64,000 nucleotides of DNA from Undaria pinnatifida (lineage: Eukaryota; Sar; Phaeophyceae; Laminariales; Alariaceae), in contig JABAKD010000023.1 of the NCBI GenBank assembly GCA_012845835.1, positions 3,548,200 through 3,612,199 on the forward strand, in the 5' to 3' direction. The notes below the pieces were generated by a model. It was not told where the DNA came from, did no database searches, and saw only the letters and a program-made list of their open reading frames with translations. Numbering within the stretch: position 1 is the first letter of the stretch; each line of letters opens with the position of its first letter. Shown piece by piece: positions 47,043 through 56,627 of the stretch. The position numbers and the translations under genes were made by a program.

Positions 47043-47278
47043 CCGCGCCGCCAACGCGCCAGCGCCGGTGGTTCGCCTCTATGATCGTCCCTGACGACCT
47101 TCACCACTTCTTCGACCCACACTTCGAGCGCTCCCTCATTGCGGACGCAGAGCAAGAGGCCACCGGCGACACCCGGCAGCAAGTCGAAGATGATGCCAAC
47201 TTCGAAGCGGAACTTCAAGACTACTACTCAACGTCCTTCCAGTGGCACATCAAAATGTGCCAATGTAGCCGTCCATGA
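47039..47278 (+). CDS. Small ORF overlapping the Helitron stop, 79 aa
   Basis: The ATG at 47039 overlaps the TGA of the Rep-helicase ORF (ATGA). The product starts MTAPPTRQRRWFASMIVPDD and has an acidic middle (ADAEQEATGDTRQQVEDDAN). No domain is recognised. It could be an accessory Helitron ORF or chance. Its composition is more protein-like than most frames here. Eukaryotic translation of the overlap would need reinitiation or a separate transcript. Confidence 0.3.
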   Translation: MTAPPTRQRRWFASMIVPDDLHHFFDPHFERSLIADAEQEATGDTRQQVEDDANFEAELQDYYSTSFQWHIKMCQCSRP

Positions 47279-47526
47279 TAACTGTCGACCCCAAGTTACT
47301 CGTGGGGCCAGGTGTATATTTCGTGTATATATGTCAGTAGCCGCGGACACGCTCAGTCTCGTGCTAATTATTTCCCGCGGCATTGTCAGTAGTAAGTCTT
47401 CATTTTTTCAGCCATTCTGTACATGGTAGCCGGCGAGTACATATTAGCGGCCACCGTGGCATTTTGTCTAACCCTAAATAGTGAGTCTTCATTTTTTCAG
47501 TGCCGAGTTTGCGCGTGCGCCGCGCC

Positions 47527-47902
47527 GGCATACTGTCTGTTTTTTCCCGTTGTCAGCCAAGTATGTAGTCTCAGCTTTCGTAGCATCAAATTGTAAGTAG
47601 GGAGTCTTCATTTTTGCGGTGCCGAGTTTGCGCCAACCTCTTCATAGCCATGTCTGTTATGCGAACGTCTTTGAGTGGGTGAAGAGTTCGAGTTGCAATG
47701 CATCTGGCTACCCCGGCATACTGTCTGTTTTTTTCCCGGTGTCAGCCAAGTATGTAGTCTCAGCTTTCGTAGCATCAAATTGTAAGTAGGGAGTCTTCAT
47801 TTTTGCGGTGCCGAGTTTGCGCCAACCTCTTCATAGCCATGTCTGTTATGCGAACGTCTTTGAGTGGGTGAAGAGTTCGAGTTGCAATGCATCTGGCTAC
47901 CC
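47527..47902 (+). repeat. 188-bp tandem duplication downstream of the Helitron
   Basis: 47527-47714 and 47715-47902 are nearly identical (unit start GGCATACTGTCTG). Diverged pieces such as GTGCCGAGTTTGCGCCAACC and AGTCTTCATTTTT also occur at 47390-47520 and 47990-48060, so the whole 47.3-48.1 kb is a decayed repeat array. Confidence 0.85.
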
Positions 47903-48176
47903 TGTCCCCATTTTGTAAGTAGTCACATCCGTTTTTCGCTGCCATACTGTACATGATTGCCGGTATTAGTGGCCACGTCGCATTTGGTCACAGAGTCTTC
48001 ATGATTGCAGTACCAAGTCTTATTTTTTCAGTGCCCAGTTTGCGCCAACCTCTTCATAGCCATATCGTCTGAAAGAGGGTGTCTTTATTTTTGGACATAT
48101 TCCATATTCCACTGCGTCCTTATTTTCAGTTTGTTCTGGGGATCACGCCCCATCAACAAATAATACATACCGAGTA

Positions 48177-49203
48177 CAGTCGTCCCCGCTTTAAAGACAC
48201 TCTTCTTAAGGAAACTCCTCGCTATAAAGACACATTTTTTTCCCAGAACATGGTGCCCCGCAGATGACAATAATAAGGGGGGGGTACCTTTTCCACTTTG
48301 CGCCCCCCCCCCAATTTTTTTTTGCTGGGGCAGCACACTGCTGTATAACATCGACAGCGGTCTGCTGCAGCCCGCACTACCGCGTGTGGGTATGGAGATA
48401 TTCCTCCCATCTGCTGGCGGGTCGTCAGCTGCCGGCTTGAAGCCATGTGGCGAACCCACGTGCCAGTCAAAGTCTCAACTCGTGTCAGGCAGTCAAAAGT
48501 TTGGGATTTTTGCCTTTCTCGTGGAGTTAAATTGGTATTTCTGTTTTGTGTTTTTGCCTCGTGTTGACCTTTGGGGAAGAACGGTGTCCTCTTTTCGGTG
48601 TATTTGCCCGATTTTTTTTGTATGTTGTGGTCTGCGCTACCGACCGTTTCCTAGTGTCCTTCTAAGGGGTCGACTGGGTTTGTTTGGTCCCTATGTGGCA
48701 GGTAACTTGCGTGTATCGTATCAGAGCTAGTTCCAACGAACTGATGTGTCTCAGGTGTGTTCCCGATATCTCGGGCATGATGTTCACCGTGAGGATAACG
48801 CCTTGACAATAAGAAAAGCCTGCAACAACACCAGTGCACTGCCGTACACATTACAGCAAGAGCCTGCATCAACAACAGCGCACTGCCGTACACATTACAA
48901 TAGGTCGTGCTGCACTCCTTCCCGCGTTTCGGTGGTGGAGGGAAATTCAAAATGTATGTGTAAAGTATTGGAGTGTACTACAGCAGTAGTGTTGCGGCCT
49001 TTCAAATCACGTGTTGTAGATTTTAAGCAACACAGTTTCGTGGTCGCATTCCTGCTTCAAATGCGCGTATTTTGACATATGTTACACCTCCATTGGCCCC
49101 GGGGACGGTGAGTTAGTGGCCCCGGAATCCTAAAGACACTTCCCTGCGTTAAAGACACTCCTAAAAAAAAAAACGCGGTGTGTCTTTAAAGCGGGGTCGA
49201 CTG
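48177..49203. mobile_element. TIR DNA transposon, non-autonomous (pogo/Tigger-like ends), 1027 bp
   Basis: The ends are 24-bp inverted repeats with one mismatch: left starts CAGTCGTCCCCGCTTTAAAG and right, reversed, CAGTCGACCCCGCTTTAAAG. TA flanks both sides (48175-48176 and 49204-49205). CAGT-type ends and TA targets are typical of pogo/Tigger elements of the Tc1/mariner group. TAAAGACAC motifs recur near both ends (about 48190, 48227, 49132, 49149 and reversed at 49179), possible transposase sites. No transposase ORF is present. The flanks are two copies of an 84-bp tandem unit, and an uninterrupted copy is at 49206-49290. Confidence 0.75.
48817..48902 (+). repeat. Internal 43-bp tandem duplication in the TIR element
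   Basis: Two copies of AGCCTGCAWCAACA followed by GCACTGCCGTACACATTACA lie inside the 48177-49203 element. Confidence 0.7.
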
Positions 49204-49499
49204 TAGTATTTCCTTTTCCTCCATTTCGGCCCGCTGTATTTTCAGTTTCTTCTGGGGATCACGCCCCATCAACAAATCATACATACGGAGTATTTCCTTT
49301 TCCTCCATCTCGGCCCGCTGTCATTCCACACTCAACACTCCCACCCTTGGTATGCAGGCGTACTCCTGCTGTGGAACCAACCAGCATCACCGCACATCTT
49401 TTACAGTAAACAGTAACCCGGAGGACGGGGGGGCCGACAGGCCCCCCACGTCCGGACACCCTTGTAGTACATTATTAGTCAACTTAACAACTGCAACCC

Positions 49500-50962
49500 C
49501 TATCGAGGGATGATTCTGATACTACCCGTAACCCCGCCTATCGCGCGACCAAGCATGGGCCGTGGGGGCAGAGGAGAAGAGCTATGCTCCACATTGTTTT
49601 CCTCGTCGCCAATCTCAGCAGATGTATTTGGACTCGAGAACGTTTTGGCGCCTGCAAACGACGCCGGCGGTCTGATCTCCTCGGTGGTGACGTTATGGAT
49701 GCCCGACGCCGCTCGCGGCAGGGCGTCGAGCAACCACGACAGGCCCCGCACGGTCATACGGCCGTGCTCGGAGCTGCTGGGAAACGCGGATTGTTGCGCG
49801 CGGGAGCCGCGTTCCGCGTCCGCGGCTACGTTTCGCTTTTCGACGGCCTCGAAGGCGATGAAGAGGACGAAGGTGTCCGCGATGACGTGAATGTACTTCG
49901 AGCACCACCCGATCATGATCATTTCTTTCTTCCCAGGCGTGAACACTTCGAACTGTTTCGTTGGGGTGGTGGTGGGGGGGTGGCGGGGGAGAGAAGAAAA
50001 AATGTAGAGAAATGGGAGACAAGAGGTCTTGGGTATGGAGAAGGGTTTTTACGGCAGCAGTGAAGTGGCGGGCCGGGGGGCTTCATCTACGGAAAATATG
50101 AACGACAATTCCCAATTCAGCACCACCAGCGCTCACAAAGACGACGATGACGACAACGGCAACCACCACCACCACCACCACCACCACCTCCAACACCACC
50201 ACCACCGCCATCACCTCCAACACCACCACCACCACCACCTCCAACACCACCACCACCTCCAACACCACCACCGCCTTCACCTCCAACACCACCACCACCT
50301 CCAACACCACCACCCCCATCACCTCCAACACCGCCACAACCATCATAACCACCATACCTCCCACCCCCCCCGTCAGCGGCAGCACCAGAATCAGCCGCCA
50401 ATAACAAAAACCAACAAAACACACTACCGAAATTACTACCAACACCACAGCTATATATATACTTTTTTTTCACACACATCTACTTTCCAGCTTCCGGACA
50501 AGACGTGGTCACATGTGTCGTCCCTCTTCCCCCCCAGGTCCTTACCTTTAATTTTTATCGCGCATAGGGTTCAGCAATCCCACTGCTCGTCGATTTTGCA
50601 TCGATTGTTGCTAACTCACGCTCTCGCGCTTTCCGCAAGTCAATCTGCGCAGAAGAAAAAAATCCGCACGAATGTATACGAGTACGTATGCACTCGGGGG
50701 GGTTCGAACTCACGAGACTGACCTATACCAGGATCGAGGATAACCTGACAGACCGGCTATAACTAGCACCAACCCCGGCACCTACACCGGTACCACGCAC
50801 CTCTTCGATAAACAGGACAGCGCCGTTGTAGAGGTAGACGAACGTGCCGAGTAATGTCAGGACGAAGTCTGTCGAGATTACGAACAGAGCGTGGAGGGGG
50901 TCGCAGCCACGATGGCCGACGTCAGAGATAACACGGTAGGGTCGCCGAACAACGTTCCTGAC
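49500..50962 (-). CDS. Membrane protein, two exons of a larger gene (C-terminal part)
   Basis: On the minus strand, exon c is 50962-50801 (acceptor CTCGGAG, donor GTGCGT) and exon d is 49952-49500 (acceptor GAAACAG after a C-rich tract, stop TAG). Both junctions are phase 0. Exon c encodes VRNVVRRPYRVISDVG and a hydrophobic segment (ALFVISTDFVLTLLGTFVYL). Exon d encodes FEVFTPGKKEMIMIGWCSKY, a second hydrophobic segment (HVIADTFVLFIAFEAV), then a polar tail of about 110 residues. Codons favour G or C in third position, as in real genes here. The intron (50800-49953) contains a SINE and a CCA/CCT-rich repeat. The exons may continue 62431-63381. The family is not recognised; a receptor- or channel-like polytopic protein is possible. 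Confidence 0.5.
50158..50350 (+). repeat. CCA/CCT trinucleotide-rich repeat
   Basis: Runs of CCA are interrupted regularly by CCTCCAACA, giving a loose 15-18 bp higher-order unit. It lies in the candidate intron between exons d and c of the minus-strand membrane protein. Confidence 0.9.
50463..50757 (-). mobile_element. SINE copy 2 (minus strand)
   Basis: The reverse complement of this region matches the SINE at 61799-62118 through most of its length: head CAGGTTATCCTCGATCCTGG, a B-box-like GAGTTCGAAC, body and T-run (A-tail) side at 50463. About 14 bp in the A-box region of copy 1 are missing here, so this copy has probably lost promoter function. Confidence 0.75.
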
Positions 50963-51462
50963 CTCCGAGCATGACGAGGTCAATGCCTCTCCCAAAACAT
51001 GACTTCGAAGGCAACTCGCTCATCATGCAAAACCGCCCGCGCTACTACTATCATCCCCTAGCCCTCAAAAACAGACCACACTCACTCGTACAACCACTAG
51101 ACTTACCGGCGGTTGACGCACGTCACGGTACGGATTCTCAAACCATTTTTTTTTCGTTTTCTGGGGCGCATCTCACTTCTGCAGGTGAGCTCTACCACCG
51201 TACCCAAAACAGGATTTTGGCGGGAAAGCAGAAGACGCAATGCTACGACAGAGGTGCATGTAGCACGTTCTCGTCCCAAACGGTTTCTGGATGAGGAGGA
51301 CCCAAAACGGGTCGGAATGAAAGACGTTTCTTTCTTTGCATGATGCTCGTCGTGTTGTACGTATAGGGCACGGGGGGTTATTTCGTCCGGTATTTAGCGG
51401 TTTCATTTTGCTCGGAATCAGTGTTTGGCAGAGAGGTCTCAAAAGCTCCGAAAGTGAGCGAT

Positions 51463-51980
51463 TATAATAAGGCTTAGTTTGGGTAAGCTGTTGGCTAACC
51501 TTTTGCAAGTGGTCAAACGGACTAATACCCCCACTAATACCTCAACAAATGGCGTCGTCGACAGACCATGGGTTTTTGGGTCGTGGGTTCGATCCCCACC
51601 ATATATATCCACAATAATAAACGTTTCAGATTTTCCCCATGTCGAACTTGAAAAAAACTCTCCCCGGTATCCCCAGGAGATGAAACCACTTGGATATTGA
51701 CAGGTCCGCCCGTATATCCGGCCGACCTGCTATCCCGCCGTTTCAGGGAGGGAGAGTGTTATAAGGCTTAGTTTTGGTATGTCCAACTTGAAAAAAACTC
51801 TCCCCGGTATCCCCAGGAGATGAAACCACTTGGATATTGACAGGTCCGCCCGTATATCCGGCCGACCTGCTATCCCGCCGTTTCAGGGGGGGGGAGTGTT
51901 ATAAGGATTAGTTTGGGTAAGCTATTGGTTAACCTTTTGCAAGTGGTCAAACAGACTAATACCCCACTAACTCCTTAACA
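51463..51980 (+). mobile_element. TRIM-like mini-LTR element, copy 1 (rearranged)
   Basis: LTRs of about 84 bp (51463-51547 and 51897-51980, family start TGTTATAAGG, end AACA) flank an internal part of about 210 bp that is partly duplicated (51757-51896). A CGAT target duplication is seen at 51459-51462 and 51981-51984. TGGCGTCGTCGAC after the 5' LTR is in the primer-binding position, and purine tracts (GGGAGGGAGAG, GGGGGGGGGAG) precede the LTR starts. There is no coding capacity. The internal part holds GTCGTGGGTTCGATCCCCAC, which folds like a tRNA T-arm. Confidence 0.75.
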
Positions 51981-52341
51981 CGATCACTCAGGAAAAAGGT
52001 GGTGCACCTCTAACGTAGCACGCGTCAAAAGCGCTGCCCGATCGACCGGGCCCACGGCCCAAGATGTCCAACGAAATACACGTAATACAAAACAAACGAA
52101 ATTCCGATTACTTCGAGTTTAGGCGGCTCGCCGTTCAGAAAACGCTCTTGCCAGAAATTGCTACCTATGTCGTACTACGCGTCGGTTCCCCACTTGAGGA
52201 CCTTTCAACCGGAAAAGGTGTACCTTTTTTTATCTTAAAAACTGCGCAACCCGTGCCCCGTGGGATGACACATGCCACACTGCAGTAGCCCCTCACGCAT
52301 TACACGTTAGGAAATGGGACGCGGGTGCTCTGGTAGAGACG

Positions 52342-52841
52342 NNNNNNNNNNNNNNNNNNNNNNNNNNNNNNNNNNNNNNNNNNNNNNNNNNNNNNNNNNN
52401 NNNNNNNNNNNNNNNNNNNNNNNNNNNNNNNNNNNNNNNNNNNNNNNNNNNNNNNNNNNNNNNNNNNNNNNNNNNNNNNNNNNNNNNNNNNNNNNNNNNN
52501 NNNNNNNNNNNNNNNNNNNNNNNNNNNNNNNNNNNNNNNNNNNNNNNNNNNNNNNNNNNNNNNNNNNNNNNNNNNNNNNNNNNNNNNNNNNNNNNNNNNN
52601 NNNNNNNNNNNNNNNNNNNNNNNNNNNNNNNNNNNNNNNNNNNNNNNNNNNNNNNNNNNNNNNNNNNNNNNNNNNNNNNNNNNNNNNNNNNNNNNNNNNN
52701 NNNNNNNNNNNNNNNNNNNNNNNNNNNNNNNNNNNNNNNNNNNNNNNNNNNNNNNNNNNNNNNNNNNNNNNNNNNNNNNNNNNNNNNNNNNNNNNNNNNN
52801 NNNNNNNNNNNNNNNNNNNNNNNNNNNNNNNNNNNNNNNNN
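52342..52841. other. Assembly gap (500 N)
   Basis: The sequence is unknown here. The right flank starts directly in repeats of the 53966-54335 TIR element family. Confidence 1.
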
Positions 52842-52899
52842 AAAATCACCAATTAACCGTTTTCTGAAAAATGGGAACGGAGCCTAAAATGAGATTAAC

Positions 52900-53264
52900 A
52901 GTTTTCTGAAAAATGGGAACGGAGCCTAAAATGAGAACGGACGGACTTTTTTTAGAAAGCAAACCAATTGTGTAAAACTCAAAAAAAAAAAAAATGACAG
53001 TCCTGTGGGGCTGTACAGCAGCCTTCGAATGAGCTGTCGCTCAGGCTGGAAGTCCTCGGCATCGCCTCGGTAGCCAGCATCTAGAGAAATCACCATAGAG
53101 CCAGCGTGTATCGCTTTTTGCGCCCACCCGAAGGCATGAGATGGAGCATGACCGTTCTGACGAGCTCTTCTCACAGGGCTGGCCAAGGGGTTTCGCAGGA
53201 TCATTTCGGTTCTCTGATACACCACATGGTTCTGGAGATAACGCTTGGTTCTCATTTTAGGCGC
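52900..53264. mobile_element. MITE with GGGAACGGAGCCTAAAATGA ends, copy 1 (truncated)
   Basis: It is nearly identical to the copy at 53966-54335. The left TIR is present twice (about 52858-52893 and 52902-52939). The right TIR breaks off after TTCTCATTTTAGGC. Relative to copy 2 it has 11 more bases near 53176 (GGCTGGCCAAG region). The conserved minus-strand frame (AGSMVISLDAGYRGDAEDF) is interrupted by that indel, so I regard it as non-coding. Confidence 0.75.
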
Positions 53265-53283
53265 GGGCATCATTGGTGAGGTA

Positions 53284-53520
53284 ATTACGGCCACTCGAAG
53301 GCCGTACCACAACACACACCTCTGCAGTAGCACACGTCCGTAGCGAATGTTTCGGCAAAATCTCACAACAATGCCGCTGTGTGTGACCCGTCGGGGAGGG
53401 CGACATGCCCTTCCCGTCTCACGATTACCCCCGATTACAAAACGCCGTCCTAACAATGAAAAAAAAAGGCAAAACAAACCTTTTGGTCAAAAGGTAATTA
53501 CGGCCATTCGAAGGCCGTAC
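53284..53520. repeat. Pair of TACGGCC/GGCCGTA hairpin repeats
   Basis: TTACGGCCACTCGAAGGCCG at about 53283 and TTACGGCCATTCGAAGGCCG at about 53499 are near-identical 25-30 bp repeats, each an inverted repeat with a 7-bp stem. They bracket about 200 bp and could be the ends of a small element. Confidence 0.5.
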
Positions 53521-53525
53521 CATGA

Positions 53526-53904
53526 TGTTAAGGAATTAGTGGGGTATTAGTCCGTTTGACCACTTGCAAAAGGTTAACCAATAGCTTACCCAAGCTAAGC
53601 TTTGTAACACTCTCCCCCCCTGAAACGGCGGGATACCAGGTCGGCCGGATATACGGCGGACCTGTCAATATATCCAAGCTGTTTCATTTCCTGGGCATAC
53701 CGGGGAGGGTGTTTTTTTTAGGTTCGACACGGGGAAAGTCTAAAAAAGTGTATTCATAAGGTGAATGTGGGGCTTGAACCCACGACCCCAAAAAAACATG
53801 GTCCTGCCGTCGACGCCATTTGTTAAGGTATTAGTGGGGTATTAGTTCGTGTGGCCACTTGCAAAAGGTTAACCAACAGCTTACCCAGACTAAGCCTTAT
53901 AACA
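53526..53904 (-). mobile_element. TRIM-like mini-LTR element, copy 2 (complete)
   Basis: Read on the minus strand, this is LTR (53904-53821), internal (53820-53610), LTR (53609-53526), with LTRs of 84 bp. An ATGA target duplication flanks it (53522-53525 and 53905-53908). TGGCGTCGACGGCAGG follows the 5' LTR (primer-binding position) and a purine tract precedes the 3' LTR. The internal part again includes a T-arm-like stem-loop (GTCGTGGGTTCAAGCCCCAC). At 379 bp with no ORF it falls in the TRIM class. Confidence 0.8.
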
Positions 53905-53965
53905 ATGACACATACATCTGCAGAAATATACGAGTCACCTCATGTTTGCTTGCCCGCGCTGCAGA

Positions 53966-54335
53966 TTTTCAGAAAAATGGGAACGGAGCCTAAAATGAGA
54001 ACGGACGGGTTTTTTTAGAAAGCAAACCAATTGTGTAAAACTCAAAAAAAAAAAAATGACAGTCCTGTGGGGCTGTACAGCAGCCTTCGAATGAGCTGTC
54101 GCTCAGGCTGGAAGTCCTCGGCATCGCCTCGGTAGCCAGCATCTAGAGAAATCACCATAGAGCCAGCGTGTATCGCTTTTTGCGCCCACCCGAAGGCATG
54201 AGATGGAGCATGACCGTTCTGACGAGCTCCTCTCACAGGGGTTTCGCAGGATCATTTCGGTTCTCTGATACACCACATGGTTCTGGAGATAACGCTTGGT
54301 TCTCATTTTAGGCTCCGTTCCCATTCTTCTGAAAA
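53966..54335. mobile_element. MITE with GGGAACGGAGCCTAAAATGA ends, copy 2 (complete)
   Basis: Inverted ends of 37 bp have one mismatch (core GGGAACGGAGCCTAAAATGA). The interior is almost identical to copy 1 at 52900-53264, which indicates recent activity. It has no coding capacity that survives in both copies. Confidence 0.8.
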
Positions 54336-54358
54336 CTCTTCATGCTATCGGTGTATCA

Positions 54359-54603
54359 GACGCGTGCTGCGATAGAGGTGCACCGCATTTTTCCCGAGGT
54401 TCTCCAATTTGGGATGTCCCAAAATCTGATTTGGAGAAAAAAAATCAAAAATGCTACCGGGTGAAAAAAAAAAACATGATCTAGGGTACACAACAAGAAT
54501 CATGCAGTAAGAAGTGGCCTATTTTCGACGATTTTGGGCTAAGGAGCCCCGTCATTTAGATGAAAAAAATGGCAAAAAATGCTACCTCTATCGTAGCACG
54601 CGT
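54359..54603. mobile_element. MITE with ACGCGTGCTACGATAGAGGT ends
   Basis: Left end ACGCGTGCTGCGATAGAGGT and right end ACCTCTATCGTAGCACGCGT form a 20-bp TIR with one mismatch. The interior has ATTTGGGATGTCCCAAAATC (itself a hairpin) and CGATTTTGGGCTAAGGAGCC. It is related to 56163-56627 and to isolated ends near 51245, 52010 and 52180. Confidence 0.7.
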
Positions 54604-55414
54604 CTTTTTTTTTTGTTCAAACACATCTTCGAAGATATTAGACCGTCCAACCCGGCCAACCTTTATACCAGGTTTGCGCTATCACAGTCCCAGAACACAT
54701 GTGGTCCCAGAATAACCATGCTATCCGGCCGGTACACGCTTCAGGAGCTAGCTCACCCGAGTTAGAAACGGTTTTGTCCGACAAAGTGCAACGCCTACCG
54801 AAGACGGACTCAAAACGTCCCTAGACACTTCGTGTCGAGATCATCTTACGTTGTTGCTGTTGGTGACCCAAAAATACGCCCCCGTGATGAGCAAGTCGTT
54901 CCAGAACGGGACGGAGCAGCAGGTCAAGGCAATCGCCAGAGCCGTGCAGCGCCAGGCGGTTTGCACGGACCCGACCACGCTAGGCACTCTCCGGAGGTGC
55001 GAAAACGCCTGTTGCAGAGGAGTTCATAAAATGTCGCGGCCGGAGAGCGGAGGGGGAGGGATAAAAGTGGAGATTAGGAGCAGGCGGACGGCAGAGGGGT
55101 TTAGTGGATTAGTCTAAGTAAGGGTATGTAAGCAGGCAGTGGAAGGAAGGGGGTGCGGGAGCGGATCGAGGGGTTACATTCACGGCGGTGTACGTAATGG
55201 GGCAGTGGGGTTGGGGGTAGGGGAGAGGTCGCGCAAAACCAACGATGTCTGTAATGGGGGGGTGGAGGGGTGCACGGTCCGGTAGAATTGTAGCGTTAAT
55301 TTTCGGAGGCCCTCAACCTGTTGGAGCTGTATGTGGGAATTTTTACGCCTACGTTTGGGGCGAATTAAAAGCTTAGACTATACGGGGAAAATTCAACAGT
55401 GCCACCTAGTTGTG

Positions 55415-55738
55415 ATCAAGGCTACGGTAGTAGGGGGGTTACCCCTAATTTTCACTCCCGGTTCAAAGCCAAAAAACGGTATACCTTTTTTAGATCAAGG
55501 CTGCGGTAGGGGGTTACCCCCAATTTTCACTCCCGGGTCAAAGCCGAAAAAGGGTATGAAAAAGCCAAAAAGGGGTATACCTTAGTACTATAATTAATAC
55601 CCTTTTTTTTCGGCTTTGACCCGGGAGTGAAACTTGGGGGTACTCCCCTACCGTAGCCTTGATCTAAAAAAGGTATACCGTTTTTTGGCTTTGACCCGGG
55701 AGTGAAAATTAGGGGTACCCCTCTACCGTAGCCTTGAT
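55415..55738. mobile_element. 324-bp foldback element
   Basis: Two arms of about 155 bp are nearly perfect inverted copies meeting near 55577. Each arm contains two tandem versions of a unit ATCAAGGCTACGGTAGGGGG ... TTTTCACTCCCGGGTCAAAG ... AAAACGGTATACC. The outer sequence equals the TIR of the ACTCGCGCGAGT element family, and the ACGGTATACC core equals that of the satellite at 35.2 kb. It would form a long hairpin if single-stranded. Confidence 0.85.
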
Positions 55739-56162
55739 GTTTGTGAAACACGTCCCGTGGCCTAGGTGTAACAGCGAATATTGTTACATATAAAAGCCGT
55801 TTTGCGGCAGCCCTCCCCCCCCCACCCGCCCCCAGCATGTCTTCACTTCGCTTCACTTCAACGAAATCTCTGATTTAGAAACCAGCTCCCGGCCGTATCT
55901 TCTGAAATACGGTGCCCCTACACCACCATCCTGACGTCGTCATTGTTCCATAGTCCATTTGTAACGAAGACCACTGATAGGGACAGCTTACGCTAAACCT
56001 ACAATGGGACCCGCAGGGTGCGCCAGCTAGCGTTGGGCTGCGAAAGCAACTGAGTTAAATCGACACACGACGCGTATGAAAATACGTGGAAGTGTGGCGA
56101 GCTAAAGCTCTATCTTTCCCCATCCGCCGGAGGATAAAAAAAAAAAAAAAAAAATCTACTGG

Positions 56163-56627
56163 ACGCGTGCTACGACAGGGTGCACATTATTTTTTCTGAG
56201 GTCCCTCAATTTTGGGTGCTTAAAAGACCTCTCCCAAAAACTGATTTGGAGACGAAAAAAAAAAAAACTGCTATTATTACCGGATGGATGAAAAATCGCA
56301 CGGCCTAGGTACACAACGAGAATCATGCCCCAAAAAAATGCCTGTTTTTCCGACGATTTTGGGTTAAGGAGCCCCCGTCATTCAGACGCCATTTTCCCCA
56401 AAAAACGGTATACCGTAATACCTCTATACCGTAACACGCGGCATTTCCGACGATTTTGGGGTAAAGAAGCCCCCGTCATTAGGAAACCATTTTCGCCAAA
56501 AAACGGTATACCTTAATACCTCTATACCGTAGCACGCGGCATTTCCGACGATTTTGGGTTAAGGAGCCCCGTCACTCGGGAAAAAAAAAAGGTCAAAACG
56601 TGCTACCTCCATCGTAGCATGCGTTAC
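56163..56627. mobile_element. MITE with internal satellite expansion
   Basis: The left end GACGCGTGCTACGACAGGGT and right end ACCTCCATCGTAGCATGCGT match the TIR of the 54359-54603 element. The interior carries two to three units of the satellite (CCAAAAAACGGTATACC ... TACCGTAGCACGCGGCAT at 56395-56435 and 56495-56545). A poly-A run of 18 lies just outside the left end (about 56138). Confidence 0.7.

Noticed and set aside
50029-50721. His-rich/Thr-rich ORF of 230 codons on the plus strand
   Set aside because: It runs through the CCA/CCT repeat and a reversed SINE, so it is non-coding.
51540-51605. tRNA gene suggested by GGGTTCGATCCCC
   Set aside because: Only a T-arm-like part is present; there is no acceptor, D or anticodon arm, and it is internal to the TRIM-like element.
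52926-54324. Conserved minus-strand ORF (AGSMVISLDAGYRGDAEDF) present twice
   Set aside because: It lies inside a MITE with TIRs and is frameshifted by an 11-bp indel between copies; conservation reflects recent transposition.
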